Assembly (NCBI GenBank): GCA_964016985.1
Contig: OZ024837.1
Coordinates: 41,202,018 to 41,266,017 of the forward strand
DNA length: 64,000 bases
From: Anodontia alba
Lineage: Eukaryota; Mollusca; Bivalvia; Lucinida; Lucinidae
Reading direction: 5' to 3'
Position numbers and translations under genes: made by a program. The notes beneath the pieces are model-generated. The model did no database searches. It worked only from the letters and a program-made list of their open reading frames with translations, and was not told the DNA's origin. Shown in pieces: positions 12,741 to 24,380 of this stretch (positions within the stretch are counted from its first letter, which is position 1; each line of letters starts with the position of its first letter).

Positions 12741-12810
12741 GCAGTGGACAACGAAGGCCCCGGTCAGCCTGCGCGATACGCAGGCTGATCTGGGTCTTCG
12801 TTGTCCGCAT
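12741..12810. repeat. C palindrome (GGACAACGAAGG type)
   Basis: GTGGACAACGAAGGCCCCGG to GGTCTTCGTTGTCCGC, inner stem CAGCCTGCGCGATACGCAGG. Confidence 0.8.
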
Positions 12811-13090
12811 AACGATAGGGACATTTTTCTGATGTTACGGCCAATTTTATGACAGTTTATGGGTGACGAAGAATGCCATGATTTCTTCACACAGGCCACG
12901 TGACCAATGTTCGCCTCATAGCTGGACAAATTAACTTTCAATTCTGCCCAGGGCAAACACTATCATTATTGTCCTGGACAATAATTTAAATCCATTAACA
13001 CTCGCGGCGATTAGATTCGTACCATAAATATTTTATAGCTTAAACTAGCCTAGTCAAGCTGATCTTTGTTAGTCTCTCTCTGTCTCCCTG

Positions 13091-13100
13091 TCTCTCTTTG

Positions 13101-13138
<38 letters not shown>

Positions 13139-13171
13139 TGTGTGTCTCTCTCTCTCTCTCTCTCTCTCTCA
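13091..13171. repeat. (TG)n(TC)n microsatellite
   Basis: TG repeats followed by TC repeats, directly before a SINE. Confidence 0.95.
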
Positions 13172-13385
13172 GACTTCAGATCTACGGGTCGCAAGTTCGA
13201 TCGGAGCTCGGGGAGAATGATCACTAAACAATTGCCCTCGCTTATTCTTTCCCTTCCGCTAATTCAAGAGGGACAGTTGTCAGTCTCTGGCAAAGTAAAG
13301 GACTAAGCATGCTATACATTGAAAAATATGCGTAGATAAATGACCGGCTCGACATGACCTTAACGGTTTTGTCTGGGCTGTTAAA
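13165..13385 (+). mobile_element. SINE, diverged copy with B box
   Basis: The plus-strand copy keeps a B-box-like GGGTCGCAAGTTCGATCGG (about 13186-13204) and the body (TTCCGCTAATTCAAGAGGG, GACTAAGCATGC), ending near GTCTGGGCTGTTAAAA. The first part of the tRNA-like head is replaced by a TC microsatellite. Short frames across it are not genes. Confidence 0.7.
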
Positions 13386-13495
13386 ATGTTCAACTCCAGC
13401 TCAAACAAACAAACTACAGACAACCCTCTTTATACCGACACCCGATACAACGACAAAATTCGTTATAATGACAATTTGAATACCACGAAACCTTC

Positions 13496-13774
13496 CATTA
13501 CGAAAACATGCCTATTCAAATATACTGAAAAGTTAATCACCGAAAAACCGAAAATTTTCAGAAAAAAAATTCAAATATTTTTCATATTTCTGCTCAAAAC
13601 ATAGATTGTGGGTATTCGTTAGAACCGCCTCGCAGAGGCGGTTCTAACGAGTACCCACAATCTATGTTTTTGAGCAGAAATAAGATAAAATAATGTACAC
13701 CCCTGTAAACCCCAGTTTTACTATATAAAAGGGGTTTAAGGGGGTCAAATTTATACAGGTCTGTTTTCGTGATG
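13496..13774 (-). mobile_element. MITE A copy 4
   Basis: Complete, reverse orientation. Axis CCTCGCAGAGG. It is followed within 70 bp by a fragment of the related G core (13860-13890). Confidence 0.92.
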
Positions 13775-14276
13775 GCTCAAGAGGTGACAGTCAATGAGAA
13801 ATTATGCAAGACTATTGCATTAAAACTTCAAACAACATTTGTTTTGGATAATTATCAGAATCGCCTCAGTAAGGCGATTCTAACAAATATCAAAAACATA
13901 TTGTTCTATGAGGAAATAAAAATAAAACAAGGTCTTTCTTGCATATCATTCTGTCCATTAAGGATTATTTAAAACAGCAAATTCATTTTAATTGCAACAT
14001 CTTTGGGAACATGCTGTCGTTGTAACGAGGGTTCACTGTATATGTTTTCGTATGTTTTAAATGAATGAGTAATCAATTTGTTAACTTTTCAAACATTCCA
14101 CTGACTTACACGGAATCTCAGACTTTGTAGAAAACTAATTGCGTTATTTCCGCTGTGTCCATTATAATAAAATGTGTGCTTTTAGGAAGGAAATAAAATA
14201 ATACAATACTCAAACAAAACATTCAACATTGCAGAGTCTACACTTAAGAAAATAACACATCAAAGACGTCGACATT

Positions 14277-14283
14277 TTATTAC

Positions 14284-14323
<40 letters not shown>
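14277..14323. repeat. (ATT)n microsatellite
   Basis: About 15 ATT units. A TAG run and a poly-T tract (14521-14573) follow 200 bp later. Confidence 0.95.
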
Positions 14324-14594
14324 GTGTTTGACTCAACCGCACTTATCAGTGTTTATACATATCGCTTAAAATATTGTAAAATTTGTGTTTTGTTCTATTC
14401 GTAATTGTTAGTCAAATCTCCACATATTGCTTAAAATATTGTATTTTGTGTTTTGTACTAATGTAATAATGTTAGTCAAATCTCCACATTAAGAGGAAAT
14501 AAAATATTAAATTGAACTAAGTTAGTAGTAGTAGTAGTAGTAGTGTTTTCTTTTTTTTTTTTTTTTTTTTTTTCAGAAAATAACTTTCTATTGA

Positions 14595-15000
14595 TGTCAA
14601 TGGTGACGTCGTTGAAAACATGACATAAACGATCCAAAAAGGGGTAAGAGAAAAGTCCAGGGAGTGCCATAATCACAAACCGCAGCCCATCCCAGACATC
14701 AAGAGGAAGAGGAAACAGACAAAACCAAACAAGCTCAAACAAACGTACGAAAAGCACCAAGACTAGCTCTCACTTCCCCAAGCGAGGTAATCGCAATGCT
14801 AAAAGGACTGAAAAACACAATAACACAATAACACAAGGCAAGACATAAAACATTCCCTCTTAGAATAAACCACAAACCAACAAAGAGTAAGGCTAACACC
14901 GGGACCACCGCCTTAGAACGGACAGCTAATAGAATAAACCACCGTAGGGTTTAAAACACTTTTACAGCCAGCCAACTTCACCCTGGATACCGATGTAACT
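14595..15000 (-). repeat. Dispersed repeat K
   Basis: The longest reverse copy: CAGGGAGTGCCATAATCACA, ACATCAAGAGGAAGAGGAAA, AAGCGAGGTAATCGC, GGGACCACCGCCTTAGAACG. Sense direction is minus (CCTCGCTTGGGGAAG..). It could be a SINE or LINE tail; no A/B boxes or coding domain seen. Confidence 0.7.
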
Positions 15001-15595
15001 CTTAATACAGAACAACATAAAAAGTCTTTTTAAAATGTTGCTATTCTTATGTCGCTTAGTAAACTTAGTCTGCTATAATAAATACTTGTTTATTGCTGCA
15101 TTTTTTTTAGGCTTTCTATCGATGTTCCTTGCAGTGTTATCGGTTTGGCAGGCATTTTCCGCGCCTAAAAAAACTCTTAGTCTATGGATCTTAGAAAACA
15201 AATAACTAATTTTTGTCGTAGGACTGGCTTCCGAAATGAAATCTATGGATTTGCGCTTTCGTTATGGCGTTACAAAGGCTCTTTCGGCCGGCTAGAAACA
15301 TATGCAGTAAACAGGAAGTGGTCGGACTGGTAATTTCTTTAGCATAAGTATATACGGTCTTTACCTATGGCATTATATGTATGTAGCAGAAAAAAAAAAG
15401 AAAAAAAAAAGAACTTAGAAGTAACAAACATACTAAAAGCCTGTTTATGTTTTAAGATGACAAAAAAATCTGAAAATTCTCCTAATAATGTAGAGGTCTA
15501 CATGCACCGTTTTTTACAGTATACATGTATATGCAAGTGAAACATCTACAGGTATATAGCAATAATGATTTATATGCGTTGCAGATGTGACTTAC

Positions 15596-15873
15596 CATTA
15601 TGAGAACATGCCTATTCAAATATATAGCAAAAATTAACTCCAAAAATTGAAAAATTTCAGATAAAAAACACTAATATTTTTCTTATTTCTGCTCAAAACA
15701 TAGATTGTGGGTACTCGTTAGAACCGCCTCGGCGAGGCGGTTCTAACGAGTACCCACAATCTATGTTTTTGAGCAGGAATAAGAAAATAATGTATACCCC
15801 TATAAACCCCAGTTTTACTATATGAAAGTGGGGTTTGAGGGGGTAATACTTATATAGGTATGTTTTTGTGATG
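15596..15873 (-). mobile_element. MITE A copy 5
   Basis: Complete, reverse orientation. Axis CCTCGGCGAGG, arms intact. Confidence 0.92.
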
Positions 15874-16002
15874 CTAAGTTTTTACACATTTATTTAAGAC
15901 GTACCTCTTATTCGTATCGATTGATGATCCTTTTGCATTGTCAGCATAGATGCTTTGGACAACAAAAATAAAATTAAAAAAAAAAAAAAAAGATAAATGT
16001 AA

Positions 16003-16341
16003 TACCGTATTCGATCTAATTACCGCACATACCCCTATAAGTGCACAGTCAAGCCATTTTTTAGTCTTCACATTACAGCCCATGTGTGCTGTAGGCACTA
16101 AATTGAATTGCCTCGACTTGTCAAGGCAATTCAAATGAATACCAACAACATGGTTTTAGATATTAATCAGAAAAAATACCGCATAAGCATTTTAGAATAA
16201 TTCTCTCATGAAATATTGAACTATTTAGCTGATTTTTCTTTTCTTTAACACGTGCCTTATTATGTGGTCATTTTATAAAATGTTTTCTAGTAATTTTGAA
16301 AAATTCAAGCGCACCGTGCGGTAATTAGATCGAATACGGTA
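16003..16341. mobile_element. MITE J, TA-flanked, with an A/G-type core
   Basis: Ends are a perfect 26-bp inverted repeat (TACCGTATTCGATCTAATTA at left; GTAATTAGATCGAATACGGT at right). If TA is the duplicated target, the element is CCGTATTCG..CGAATACGG. Inside at about 16100-16150 lies TTGAATTGCCTCGACTTGTC with the mirror CAAGGCAATTCAAATGAATA, an A/G-type core. TA target and size suggest a Tc1/mariner-dependent MITE. Confidence 0.82.
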
Positions 16342-16919
16342 CATATTCCCTGTTCTACGAAGCTCAAGGGCATCTTTATCTAAATGCATGAAATATACAA
16401 AAAATCAAAATCAGCTCAGCTGTCATATCCTTTTATGGAAGTATACCGCCATATATTGATCAATTTAAATCCTAGGATAGATTTTAAAATTTCGGTGTCT
16501 GTAGAACTTATTAAATTTCGCCGAAGTTCTTTAAAATGATTTATCTACCACTGATTCAAAATATCAGTATGCTATCAAAATGCCTAGATGCTGAGTTAAA
16601 GTAAGGCGGTGTTAATGCGGAAAAAATATACATAGACAAATTGGACGCACGAAAATATCTAGATCTAAGCTTATTCAGAACCTCGGTGTATTAAATTGAC
16701 CATAATTGATTTTGTTCAATGTTTCATTACTTTTCACAGTAATTAACCACATGGCTCATGCAGGAGAATCTACTGGAACTCTAAAATTGAAAAAGACTGT
16801 CAGTCATAATATAACGATTATTATATGTTATATGTTATATGGCAAACTGCATGCACGGCTGTTGAACCAAATATGGTTGGTAACTTTAGTTCTCTTCTTA
16901 TTTGTACGGAAGTGAAACT

Positions 16920-17175
16920 ATCAATTGAGATAACAAGGAAATACCAAAAAAACAATCACGAAGCTCAACCCACCCGAGGCACCCAAAGAAAGGGAGACGG
17001 GGAACAAATAAGGACAGAACAAAAAAACACATTTGAAACCTTGGACACACAAACAAAGAAGAACTACAACAGAAGAACCGCCCTGAAACATTCAGTAGGA
17101 AAACTACTTTGGGGTGGGGGTGGGGTGGGGACATAAACTAGTTTTAATCGCTCGTAACCTCATCCTTAATTCTGG
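16920..17175 (-). repeat. Dispersed repeat K
   Basis: AGAACCGCCCTGAAACATTC, GGGGTGGGGGTGGGGTGGGG, TAGTTTTAATCGCTCGTAAC. The frames here are not genes. Confidence 0.6.
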
Positions 17176-17194
17176 TGTAGCTCAAAATTATAAA

Positions 17195-17434
17195 TGAGCC
17201 AGCGCACGACCAAACCTACAATAAGACTTGTACGACTAGCGAAGACTCAGATTAGCCTGCACATCCGCGCAGTCTGATCAGAGTCTTCGCTGATCACATG
17301 TGCTTTCTACAGCCTTCAGGCTATCTAAAGAGGGATAAACGAGGACCCTTGCTACACTGGGTGGATGTACAGGGTGATCTGAGTCTTTGCTGATAACACT
17401 GGTCTTATTGTAGGATTTGTCGTGCGCTGGCTCA
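17195..17434. mobile_element. MITE D copy 1
   Basis: 240 bp with inverted ends TGAGCCAGCGCACGAC and GTCGTGCGCTGGCTCA, extending to CCTACAATAAGAC/CTTATTGTAGG. It contains a C-type palindrome (GCGAAGACTCAGATTAGCCT to GTCTTCGC). It ends 3 bp before MITE A copy 6. Confidence 0.85.
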
Positions 17435-17437
17435 AAC

Positions 17438-17842
17438 ATCAGGAAAACATACCTATATCATTTTGACCCTCTTAAACTCCACTTTTATATAGTAAAACTG
17501 GGGTTTACATGGGTATACATTATTTTTCTTATTTCTGCTCAAAAACATAGATTGTGGTACTCGTTAGAACCGCCTCGTCGAGGCGGTTCTAACGAGTACC
17601 CATAATCTATGTTTCGGTTCTAACGAGTACCCACAATCTATGTTTCGAGCAGAAATATGAACAATATCAAAAGTTTTTATTTGAAAATTTTCATTTTTGG
17701 ATAGTAAAATTTTCAGTATAACAGTACCAACAATCCATGTTTTGAGCAGAAATATGAAAAAATGTAAGAATTTTTATCTGAAAATTTTCAGTTTTTGGCG
17801 GTGAAATTTTTAATATAATTGAATAGGCATGTTTTCGTAATA
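17438..17842 (+). mobile_element. MITE A copy 6 with internal duplication
   Basis: About 405 bp instead of 280. After the central palindrome the right arm and following sequence are repeated: the CTAACGAGTACCCACAATCT part recurs at about 17618, and a shorter ATCTATGTTTTGAGCAGAAA-like part recurs near 17733. This looks like partial tandem copying of the right half. Confidence 0.88.
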
Positions 17843-17867
17843 TAAATGTTCGGTCCGCATAGGGTCC

Positions 17868-18146
17868 CATTACGAAAACACACCTATACAAAGATATTGA
17901 AAATTTCACCACCAAAAAATGAAAATGTTCAGATAAAAAATTCTAATATTTTTTTTCATATTTCTGCTCAAAATATAGATTGTGGGTACTCGTTAGAACC
18001 GCCTCGGCGAGGCGGTTCTAACGAGTACCCACAATCTATGTTTTTGAGCAAAATAAGAAAAATCATGTACACCCCTGTAAACCCCAGTTTTACTACATAA
18101 AAGTGGGGTTTAAGGGGGTCAAAATTATAGGCATGTTTTCGTGATG
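17868..18146 (-). mobile_element. MITE A copy 7
   Basis: Complete, reverse orientation, only 25 bp from copy 6, which points the other way. Axis CCTCGGCGAGG. Confidence 0.92.
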
Positions 18147-18149
18147 TCT

Positions 18150-19030
18150 ACCTCATCTGTGAAACACAGTGAACGCAGTGAAACACATATAATACTAAAC
18201 AAAGTAAAGGGTTCAATAGCGATCTGAAGCTAGAGCGCAAGAAAACCCCAGACAGGGCCACGATGGGCCCGGCCTCATAGAGAGATTTTCAGGCGCAAAC
18301 CATCTGAAACATATTGAGAAGAAGAAAGCCGTCATTTAGTCTGAGGACCACCCGCCGTCATGCAGTTAAAGAGAGAAGCAAAGATATCAACCATAATAGG
18401 TTGGACAATCATGCATGCAGTTTGCCGCAGAATATCCATGTCTATAATAACCTACCTTATCCTAGCGAGTGACAATCTCTTTACATTGTTACGAAAAATC
18501 AGATTTGCTAACTTTTTTTTCCTAATTTATAGACTAAGTCGCCATAAAATTCAGGTTCAGACAGACCCTCTCGCAGAACCAACTTTGTATTCGGAAAAGA
18601 TAGATTATTCAGAATGACGACGATAAAACTTTGAAATGATTAAGAAGCTTAGCAGCTAAAATTCTATTTCGATGATTTAAGTTACTGACTTGACTAGATG
18701 CTCTAACAAAACGAATTAACTGAGAAATATATATACACATTAGTACATAGAACGAGGGGCATCACTATCAAAAACATTTACAACATCAAAATCAAAGTCG
18801 TTCTGTTTGTAACATTTTTAGTAGAAATTAGGTCATTACATTTTGATTAATGTAACTCAAGAAACGGTGCTTCGGTATTTCTTTTAGACATGTTCTATCA
18901 AGCATTTATTCAAAATAATTTTTATCAATATTTAGTAAGACATCCAAGTACCGAGACGTTGAATTTAATGCTTCAATATTGAGAAGTCTATCTCGGTTCT
19001 CTTCAATACTAACAGTACACCTGGGAGTAT
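18150..19030. other. No recognised feature
   Basis: Apparently unique sequence. The 85-codon plus frame at 18360-18617 has no recognisable motif. Confidence 0.5.
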
Positions 19031-19031
19031 G

Positions 19032-19304
19032 CATTACGAAAACACGCCTATTCAAATTTATAGAAAATTTCCCCTCAAAACTGAAAATTTTCAGATAAAA
19101 ACGATGATATGTTTTATATTTCTACTTAGAACATAGATTGTGGGTACTCGTAGGAACCGCCTCGGCGAGGCGGTTCTAACGAGTACCCACAATCTATGTT
19201 TCTGAGCAGAAATAAGAAAAATAATGTATACCCCGTAGACCCCAGTTCTACTATATAAAAGTGGGGTTTAAAGGGGTCAATATTATATAGGCGCGTTTTC
19301 AGAG
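19032..19304 (-). mobile_element. MITE A copy 8
   Basis: Complete except that the right tip is degraded (GCGCGTTTTCAGAGG). It abuts a G element on the right. Confidence 0.9.
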
Positions 19305-20000
19305 GCTCGATCATCTTTGGGACCATAGAAATGTGTTCTAGACATGGGTAGTTCAAGCCACTGAGGGTAAAATAGCGCCAGTTCAGATGGCAAATGGAGA
19401 TAATTTAGGGATGCCTTTTCGATTATCTGTTAAATGATGTTATGAGTGTACATCACGAAAACACGCCTATATAATTTTTACCCCCTTAAACCCCATTTTT
19501 ATATAGTAAAACTGGGGTTTACAGGGGTATACATTATTTTTCTTATTTCTGCTCAAAACATAGATTTTGTGTACTCGTTAGAACCGCCTCGCCGAGGCGG
19601 TTCTAACGAGTACCACAATCTATGTTTTGAGCAGAAATATGAAAAATATTAGAATTTTTTATCTGAAAATTTGCCAGTTTTTGGTTATAAAATTTTAAAT
19701 ATATTTGAATAGGCGTGTTTTCGTAATGAACATTAGAATCGCCTCATCAAGGCGATTCTAATGAGTACACACAACGTGCATTTCATGATGAAATTAGATT
19801 TTTTTTTCTAAAATATACCTAAATATTTGTTTTCATGAGCTAAAGAAAGAAAAGGCACAGCATATAACTTCATAATAAAATAAAAAAAAATCCTAAATGT
19901 TTGTTTTCTTTAGCTATCGGAAAAAATCCTAGGAAATCAAACATGAGTTTGAATTACCCATGATAAACGAACTATCCGTGTTCGAGCCATTGAGGATTTA
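19305..20000 (+). mobile_element. MITE G copy split by MITE A copy 9
   Basis: The G left part is 19305-19450 and the right part 19729-20000, with A copy 9 between them. The G core reads ATTAGAATCGCCTCATCAAG on the right side. Confidence 0.85.
19451..19728 (+). mobile_element. MITE A copy 9, inserted in a G element
   Basis: Complete. The left flank GAGTGTA and the right flank CATTAGAATCGCC are consecutive parts of the G core, so A landed in the G palindrome. Confidence 0.92.
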
Positions 20001-20389
20001 CAGTATATGGTCAGCAACAAAAAAGACTTCTCATCTATGGAAGTCTAAGTGGTGCCAATAATTAATTTAAAAAAAAATCAGGAAAGCCACAATTACAGAT
20101 TGCTGTCTATCTTCGATACTGAGAGAAGGAATGAACGAACAGGAAAATCAAGGGCCACAACATAGTTTTTCAGAGCAAAGGGGTGCGGTCATGCAAGACT
20201 GAGAATGTGCCATGTATTGTGCTTAGTATCAAGTCATGTTACAAAAAATAATCCCACTTTATAATAAATGCCTCAAACTACACGTAGAATACACAAAAAA
20301 ATGACTTCTAACGCTCAGCACTCTGGGTTAGATTTTCAGCAGACATCTTAGCCCAGAGAGGGGTAAAGGTTAAATATTGATATCTTTTT

Positions 20390-20422
<33 letters not shown>

Positions 20423-20479
20423 TTTGGTCTGATTTTCATGACATTTTCACCAAGATGAAGGGTTTGATGTCTAAAGTTG

Positions 20480-21080
20480 AAATAAGGCAGCGGACAGCTT
20501 TAAAAGGGCAGAGAGGCGGCGCCATGGACAAGCTGGTAAGACTAAATAAAGAGTCAAGCGACTAGCTCCCTCTTCCACAAGCGAGGTAATCAAAAAGCTA
20601 GATAAGTCATAACAGATACAGTTGACTATCGTTAACTCCGTCCAAGGGATTCTCTGAAATACTTCGAGATATCCATACCTCAACATATCAGCTTTTCAGA
20701 ATTGCGGAAAATGAATCAAACAACCACATTTCACAAATGAATATATAGATTGACTCCTTAAGTTAGAGATGTATTGAAAATATTGTGGAAAAGAGGAGAA
20801 ATTTGGAGCAATTTCTCCTCATTTCCACAAATTCGTAACATGTTGTTAGATTTCCATGTTGAAAGCAGGAACTAGATTTTCACTTCGAGATAAGCGAAGT
20901 TGAGATAACGAGAGTCGACTGTACAAGAATAATGCGTTAAACAAGATAAAAAGAACCTATCTACGCATCCAGAGGCCATAAAATAATACAAAGAACAATA
21001 TAAGCATTAATGCCCGCCTTAGAACGGTCAATGGTTTGAACAAACATCAGGGTTGAGTGTTAAAATAAAACTCTAAAAGG
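20480..21080 (-). repeat. Dispersed repeat K, interrupted
   Basis: CTAGCTCCCTCTTCCACAAG, CGAGGTAATC near 20560 and GCCCGCCTTAGAACGGTCAA near 21010. The stretch between (20590-20960) contains AACTCCGTCCAAGGGATTC-type sequence not otherwise recognised. Confidence 0.55.
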
Positions 21081-21191
21081 TTGCCTTTGGAAACAAAGAA
21101 TATATTACTGATAGAAAATGGGTGTCTCGGTTTATTGAGATTTTTCATAAGCGGTATTGAAGTTTGCACACTGCTTACGCCCTCTAGCGTA

Positions 21192-22523
21192 CGAGGGTCG
21201 TGCAAAACGTTCTGTCACTAATAGGCTTCCTTAGTTTTATCCCGGGTATATTTTAAAATGCTTCACTGCACTTGAATGGTGTGTTGAATAGCTAACGATA
21301 CCCGTTTATTTCGTGCAAATTGCTTTCCAACTGACCGAGTTATTTCAAATTGAAATAGATGCAGTCATATACACTGACCAATTTACTTGTTACATTGGAA
21401 CATGGACCAGAGGACTGAAATTCATAGCTATATTAAATGCCGGATTAGGCGTAATATATATTCAAAGGAGATATTTCATGAATTGTGTGGTATATATGGA
21501 CCTCAGACCATTTCAATGCGCACAGCTTAGGTGGGTTAAAGCTTTTAAAGCTGGGAAATTTTCTGTTGAAGATGACACCCGTCCTGGAAGGCCTAAAACC
21601 TCTGTTACCAAGGCTAACATCGCTGCTGTAAAGATTGTGGTCGAACAGGATGCGCGATTGTCTGTCAAAGATATAGCTAGTTGTACTGGCATATCAGAAG
21701 GCAGTGTGCAAACAATTCTGAAAAAGCGTTTGGACCTGAGAAAGGTTTGCGCTAGGTGGGCACCTCATTTGCTCACTGAGGAGCAAAAGACACAACGCCT
21801 TAAATGTGCCCGGGAACTTTTGTAAACATACAAAGGCTGTAATAGTCGGGTTATTTCTAATTTGCTAACAGGTGATGAAACCTGGGTGCACATGTTTGAG
21901 CCACAAAGAAGGACTGATAATAAGCAATGGAAGCGAAAAGATAAAAAACGCCCATGTATTGCCAAGAGAACCATAAGTTCGAAAAAGATGTTGTACGCAA
22001 TTTTCTTTAATTCAAGTGGGCCAGTCGTTCAAGTGCCTTGTCCATCTGGTCATACAGTCACTGGCCGATTCTACAAGAATTCTGCACTGAAGAAAGTGAA
22101 AGAGTTTTACAATAAGAAACGACCAAGCAAAGGATGGTCAGGAGTCTGCCTTTTACATGACAACGCCTCCTCTCATAAGTGTGAGATTGTTAAGTCTTTT
22201 TTGGCTTCTAAAAAGGTGAAAGTTTTTAACCATCCACCTTATTCACCTGACCTCAGTTCCTGTTTTGTTTCCAATGCTTAAGAAAATGCTTTCTGGAAAT
22301 AAGTATACGTCTAGAAGTTCTCTTGGCAGCGCTATTTATCTGTGTCTCCAACAGATACCAAAAGAAGACTATTTATCTGCTTTTCGCGACTGGGTAAGAA
22401 GGTTACAAAAATGTGTTTCAGTTAAGGGGGAATACTTTGAAGGTTTGTAATAATAATATGTTTGATAAAACATAGCACTGAAGTTATCCGAATCCAGTGA
22501 CAAAACGTTTTGCAGGACGCTCG
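21192..22523 (+). mobile_element. Full-length defective mariner (DD34D) transposon
   Basis: A 1332-bp element flanked by TA on both sides (21190-21191 and 22524-22525). The ends are inverted repeats of about 28 bp: left CGAGGGTCGTGCAAAACGTT, right (reverse complement) CGAGCGTCCTGCAAAACGTT, both continuing into TGTCACT-like sequence. Inside is a broken transposase gene in the plus direction. The length, TA duplication and D-94-D spacing fit mariner. It belongs with the group often labelled SETMAR-like in animal annotations. Confidence 0.93.
21313..22450 (+). pseudogene. Mariner transposase pseudogene, third catalytic Asp deleted
   Basis: Catalyses cut-and-paste transposition in intact relatives. 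Recognisable from about 21520: a helix-turn-helix region (RWVKAFKAGKFSVEDD, then RPGRPK, then SVKDIASCTGISEGSVQTIL), a linker WAPHLLTEEQK, and the catalytic core TGDETWVH (first Asp, codon at 21874), LLHDNASSH (second Asp) and HPPYSPDLSSC. Damage: residues before about 21520 are out of frame; an in-frame TAA lies at 21823-21825; and just after SSC (22264) about 8 nt are missing compared with the expected Asp-Phe-Phe-Leu codons. That shifts the frame and removes the Asp expected 34 residues after the second one. The C-terminal part (ML..MLSGNKYTSR to GEYFEGL) continues in another frame. Confidence 0.92.
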
Positions 22524-22554
22524 TATACATGAGCAGAACTCCATTTTCAAAGGT

Positions 22555-23029
22555 ACAACAATAGGCCCAATGATCCCAAAGGAAATGAAATATATAATCT
22601 GCACTATGGTGAAGCCAGTTTTATAGGATCATAACCTTCATCCTAGGTGCTGATATTTTGTTTTAAATTACATTCAACTGGTCGGTTCGCATGACGGCTT
22701 CCCGTTTTAACTTATTTATCTAATGTAGTCATCAGATGATAACATTATTTGCAGAAGGAAGTTACAGAACGGCTTCTCAGAGATTTTATAAAGCCACGAT
22801 GCAAGCTAAGCAAAAGCTGGTTTCAGCTTTTATGGTCAGCTTTCCGCTGTAACGCGAGATATGCCAGACAATGAGATCTGTCCCCACTCTATACCCTACA
22901 TGCTTTCTGAAATATCTCATGGCCTGAAACATTTCACATTGCACCAGAATGAAAGTCAGACAGAGCCATTACATCGTTGCGACTAGCGCCATCTATAAAA
23001 AGCTTAACACTGTACAATATAAAGGAATG
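22555..23029. other. Possible K fragment, then unique sequence
   Basis: GCCAGTTTTATAGGATCATA near 22610 resembles the end of K. Nothing else seen. Confidence 0.4.
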
Positions 23030-23205
23030 TACCCGTAGCCAAAACCCATTTATGCCGAATGGACTCTTCTACTTACACTTTGCGGACCGGTCCATTTCTA
23101 ATATACGGGGTGTCTGGTTAGTTTTTATTATAACCACGTTTTATAGAAATTTCTGAATTAAATGCAAACAGTGTAGACCCTGATCAGACACTGTTTGCCA
23201 ATATC
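23030..23205 (-). mobile_element. MITE M, reverse, B palindrome truncated
   Basis: Reverse order: CCATTTATGCCGAATGGACT, GGGGTGTCTGGTTAG, AATTAAATGCAAACAGTGTA, then CAGACACTGTTTGCC. The middle of B is deleted. Confidence 0.7.
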
Positions 23206-23215
23206 CCTTCCATGG

Positions 23216-23493
23216 CATTACGAAAACATGCCTATTCAAATATACTGACAATTTTACCACCAAAAAATGAAAATTTTCAGATAAAAAATTCTGATATTTT
23301 TTCATATTTCTGCTCAAACACAGATTGTGGGTACTCATTAGAACTGCCTCGATGAGGCAGTTCTAACGAGTACCCACAATCTATGTTTTTGAGCAGAAAT
23401 ATGAAAAATAATGTATACCCCTGTAAACCCCAGTTTGACTATATAAAAGTGGGGTTTAAGGGGGTAAAATTATATAGGCATGTTTTCGTGATG
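23216..23493 (-). mobile_element. MITE A copy 10 with mirrored arm change
   Basis: Complete. The core reads GAACTGCCTCGATGAGGCAG: both arms carry the same change (CCGCC to CTGCC with matching GGCAG on the other arm). See findings. It abuts a truncated M/B element on the left. Confidence 0.92.
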
Positions 23494-23499
23494 GGACGC

Positions 23500-24380
23500 T
23501 AGGCATAAATGGGATAATGATACTTGGAGCTTTGGTCGAATTTATATAGTTATGGAGATGCAAATGGAGAAAGCCGTGGATTATGTAGCATGTTTTGAGA
23601 CGGGAGACAAATACTATCAGATCAGTGATCTTCCTAAAGGTATGTCGGTTGAAATCTTCCAAACACATGACCAATGGCAAAATAAATACACCGTTTTGAG
23701 ACAAAATAATATTATGCTTGGTGCAAAAGCACTTATAAATAATTTTGCTGATATTATTGTGTTTAACTGATTGCTATTCTGTTGTATATTTCATTTCCAT
23801 TTTGAACAAGACAATTAAGATACCTTGTTACCGAGACATGGGATTTTATAATCAAAATAAACTCACATTTCATGATATACTTTTTCTAGAATCGTTACTT
23901 TAAGTTTATCAAAAGTACACTTGATTGACAACCTTAGATATACCTGTACACCAAGCAAATATCGAAACAATTTGTCTTGCAAAAACTGTATAAAGCTCCC
24001 GTCATATTGTTTGGCTGCGTGGGTGAAAATCCATGCTAGCTGATTGTGTCAAAATTTGGTTGTCCCCTGGTTCCTACAGATCCCACAGGTACTACATTCC
24101 AAATGGAATTAAGCTATATCAAAACAACTTGACACTTTTAATCGATATCGGGTCGCGAACTTGTCTATCAACTTCAGCCCTTACCATGAGCTTAATATTG
24201 TCACGTGACACAATAGGGTATATTATTGAGACAGCAAAACAAAACAGTTCACTTGCAATTAAGTAAACTTTCGTCATCGAGTAGTATGCGAGTCTTAACT
24301 ACAGAGACAACTAATTACATAATTATTATACGAAATATTTTGGCCTGGTTAACCCTAACCATTACATTAATAAATATAAC
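23500..24380. other. No recognised feature
   Basis: A 72-codon plus frame (23552-23770) and a 77-codon one (24033-24266) have no recognisable domain, and no splice context supports them. Confidence 0.5.
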
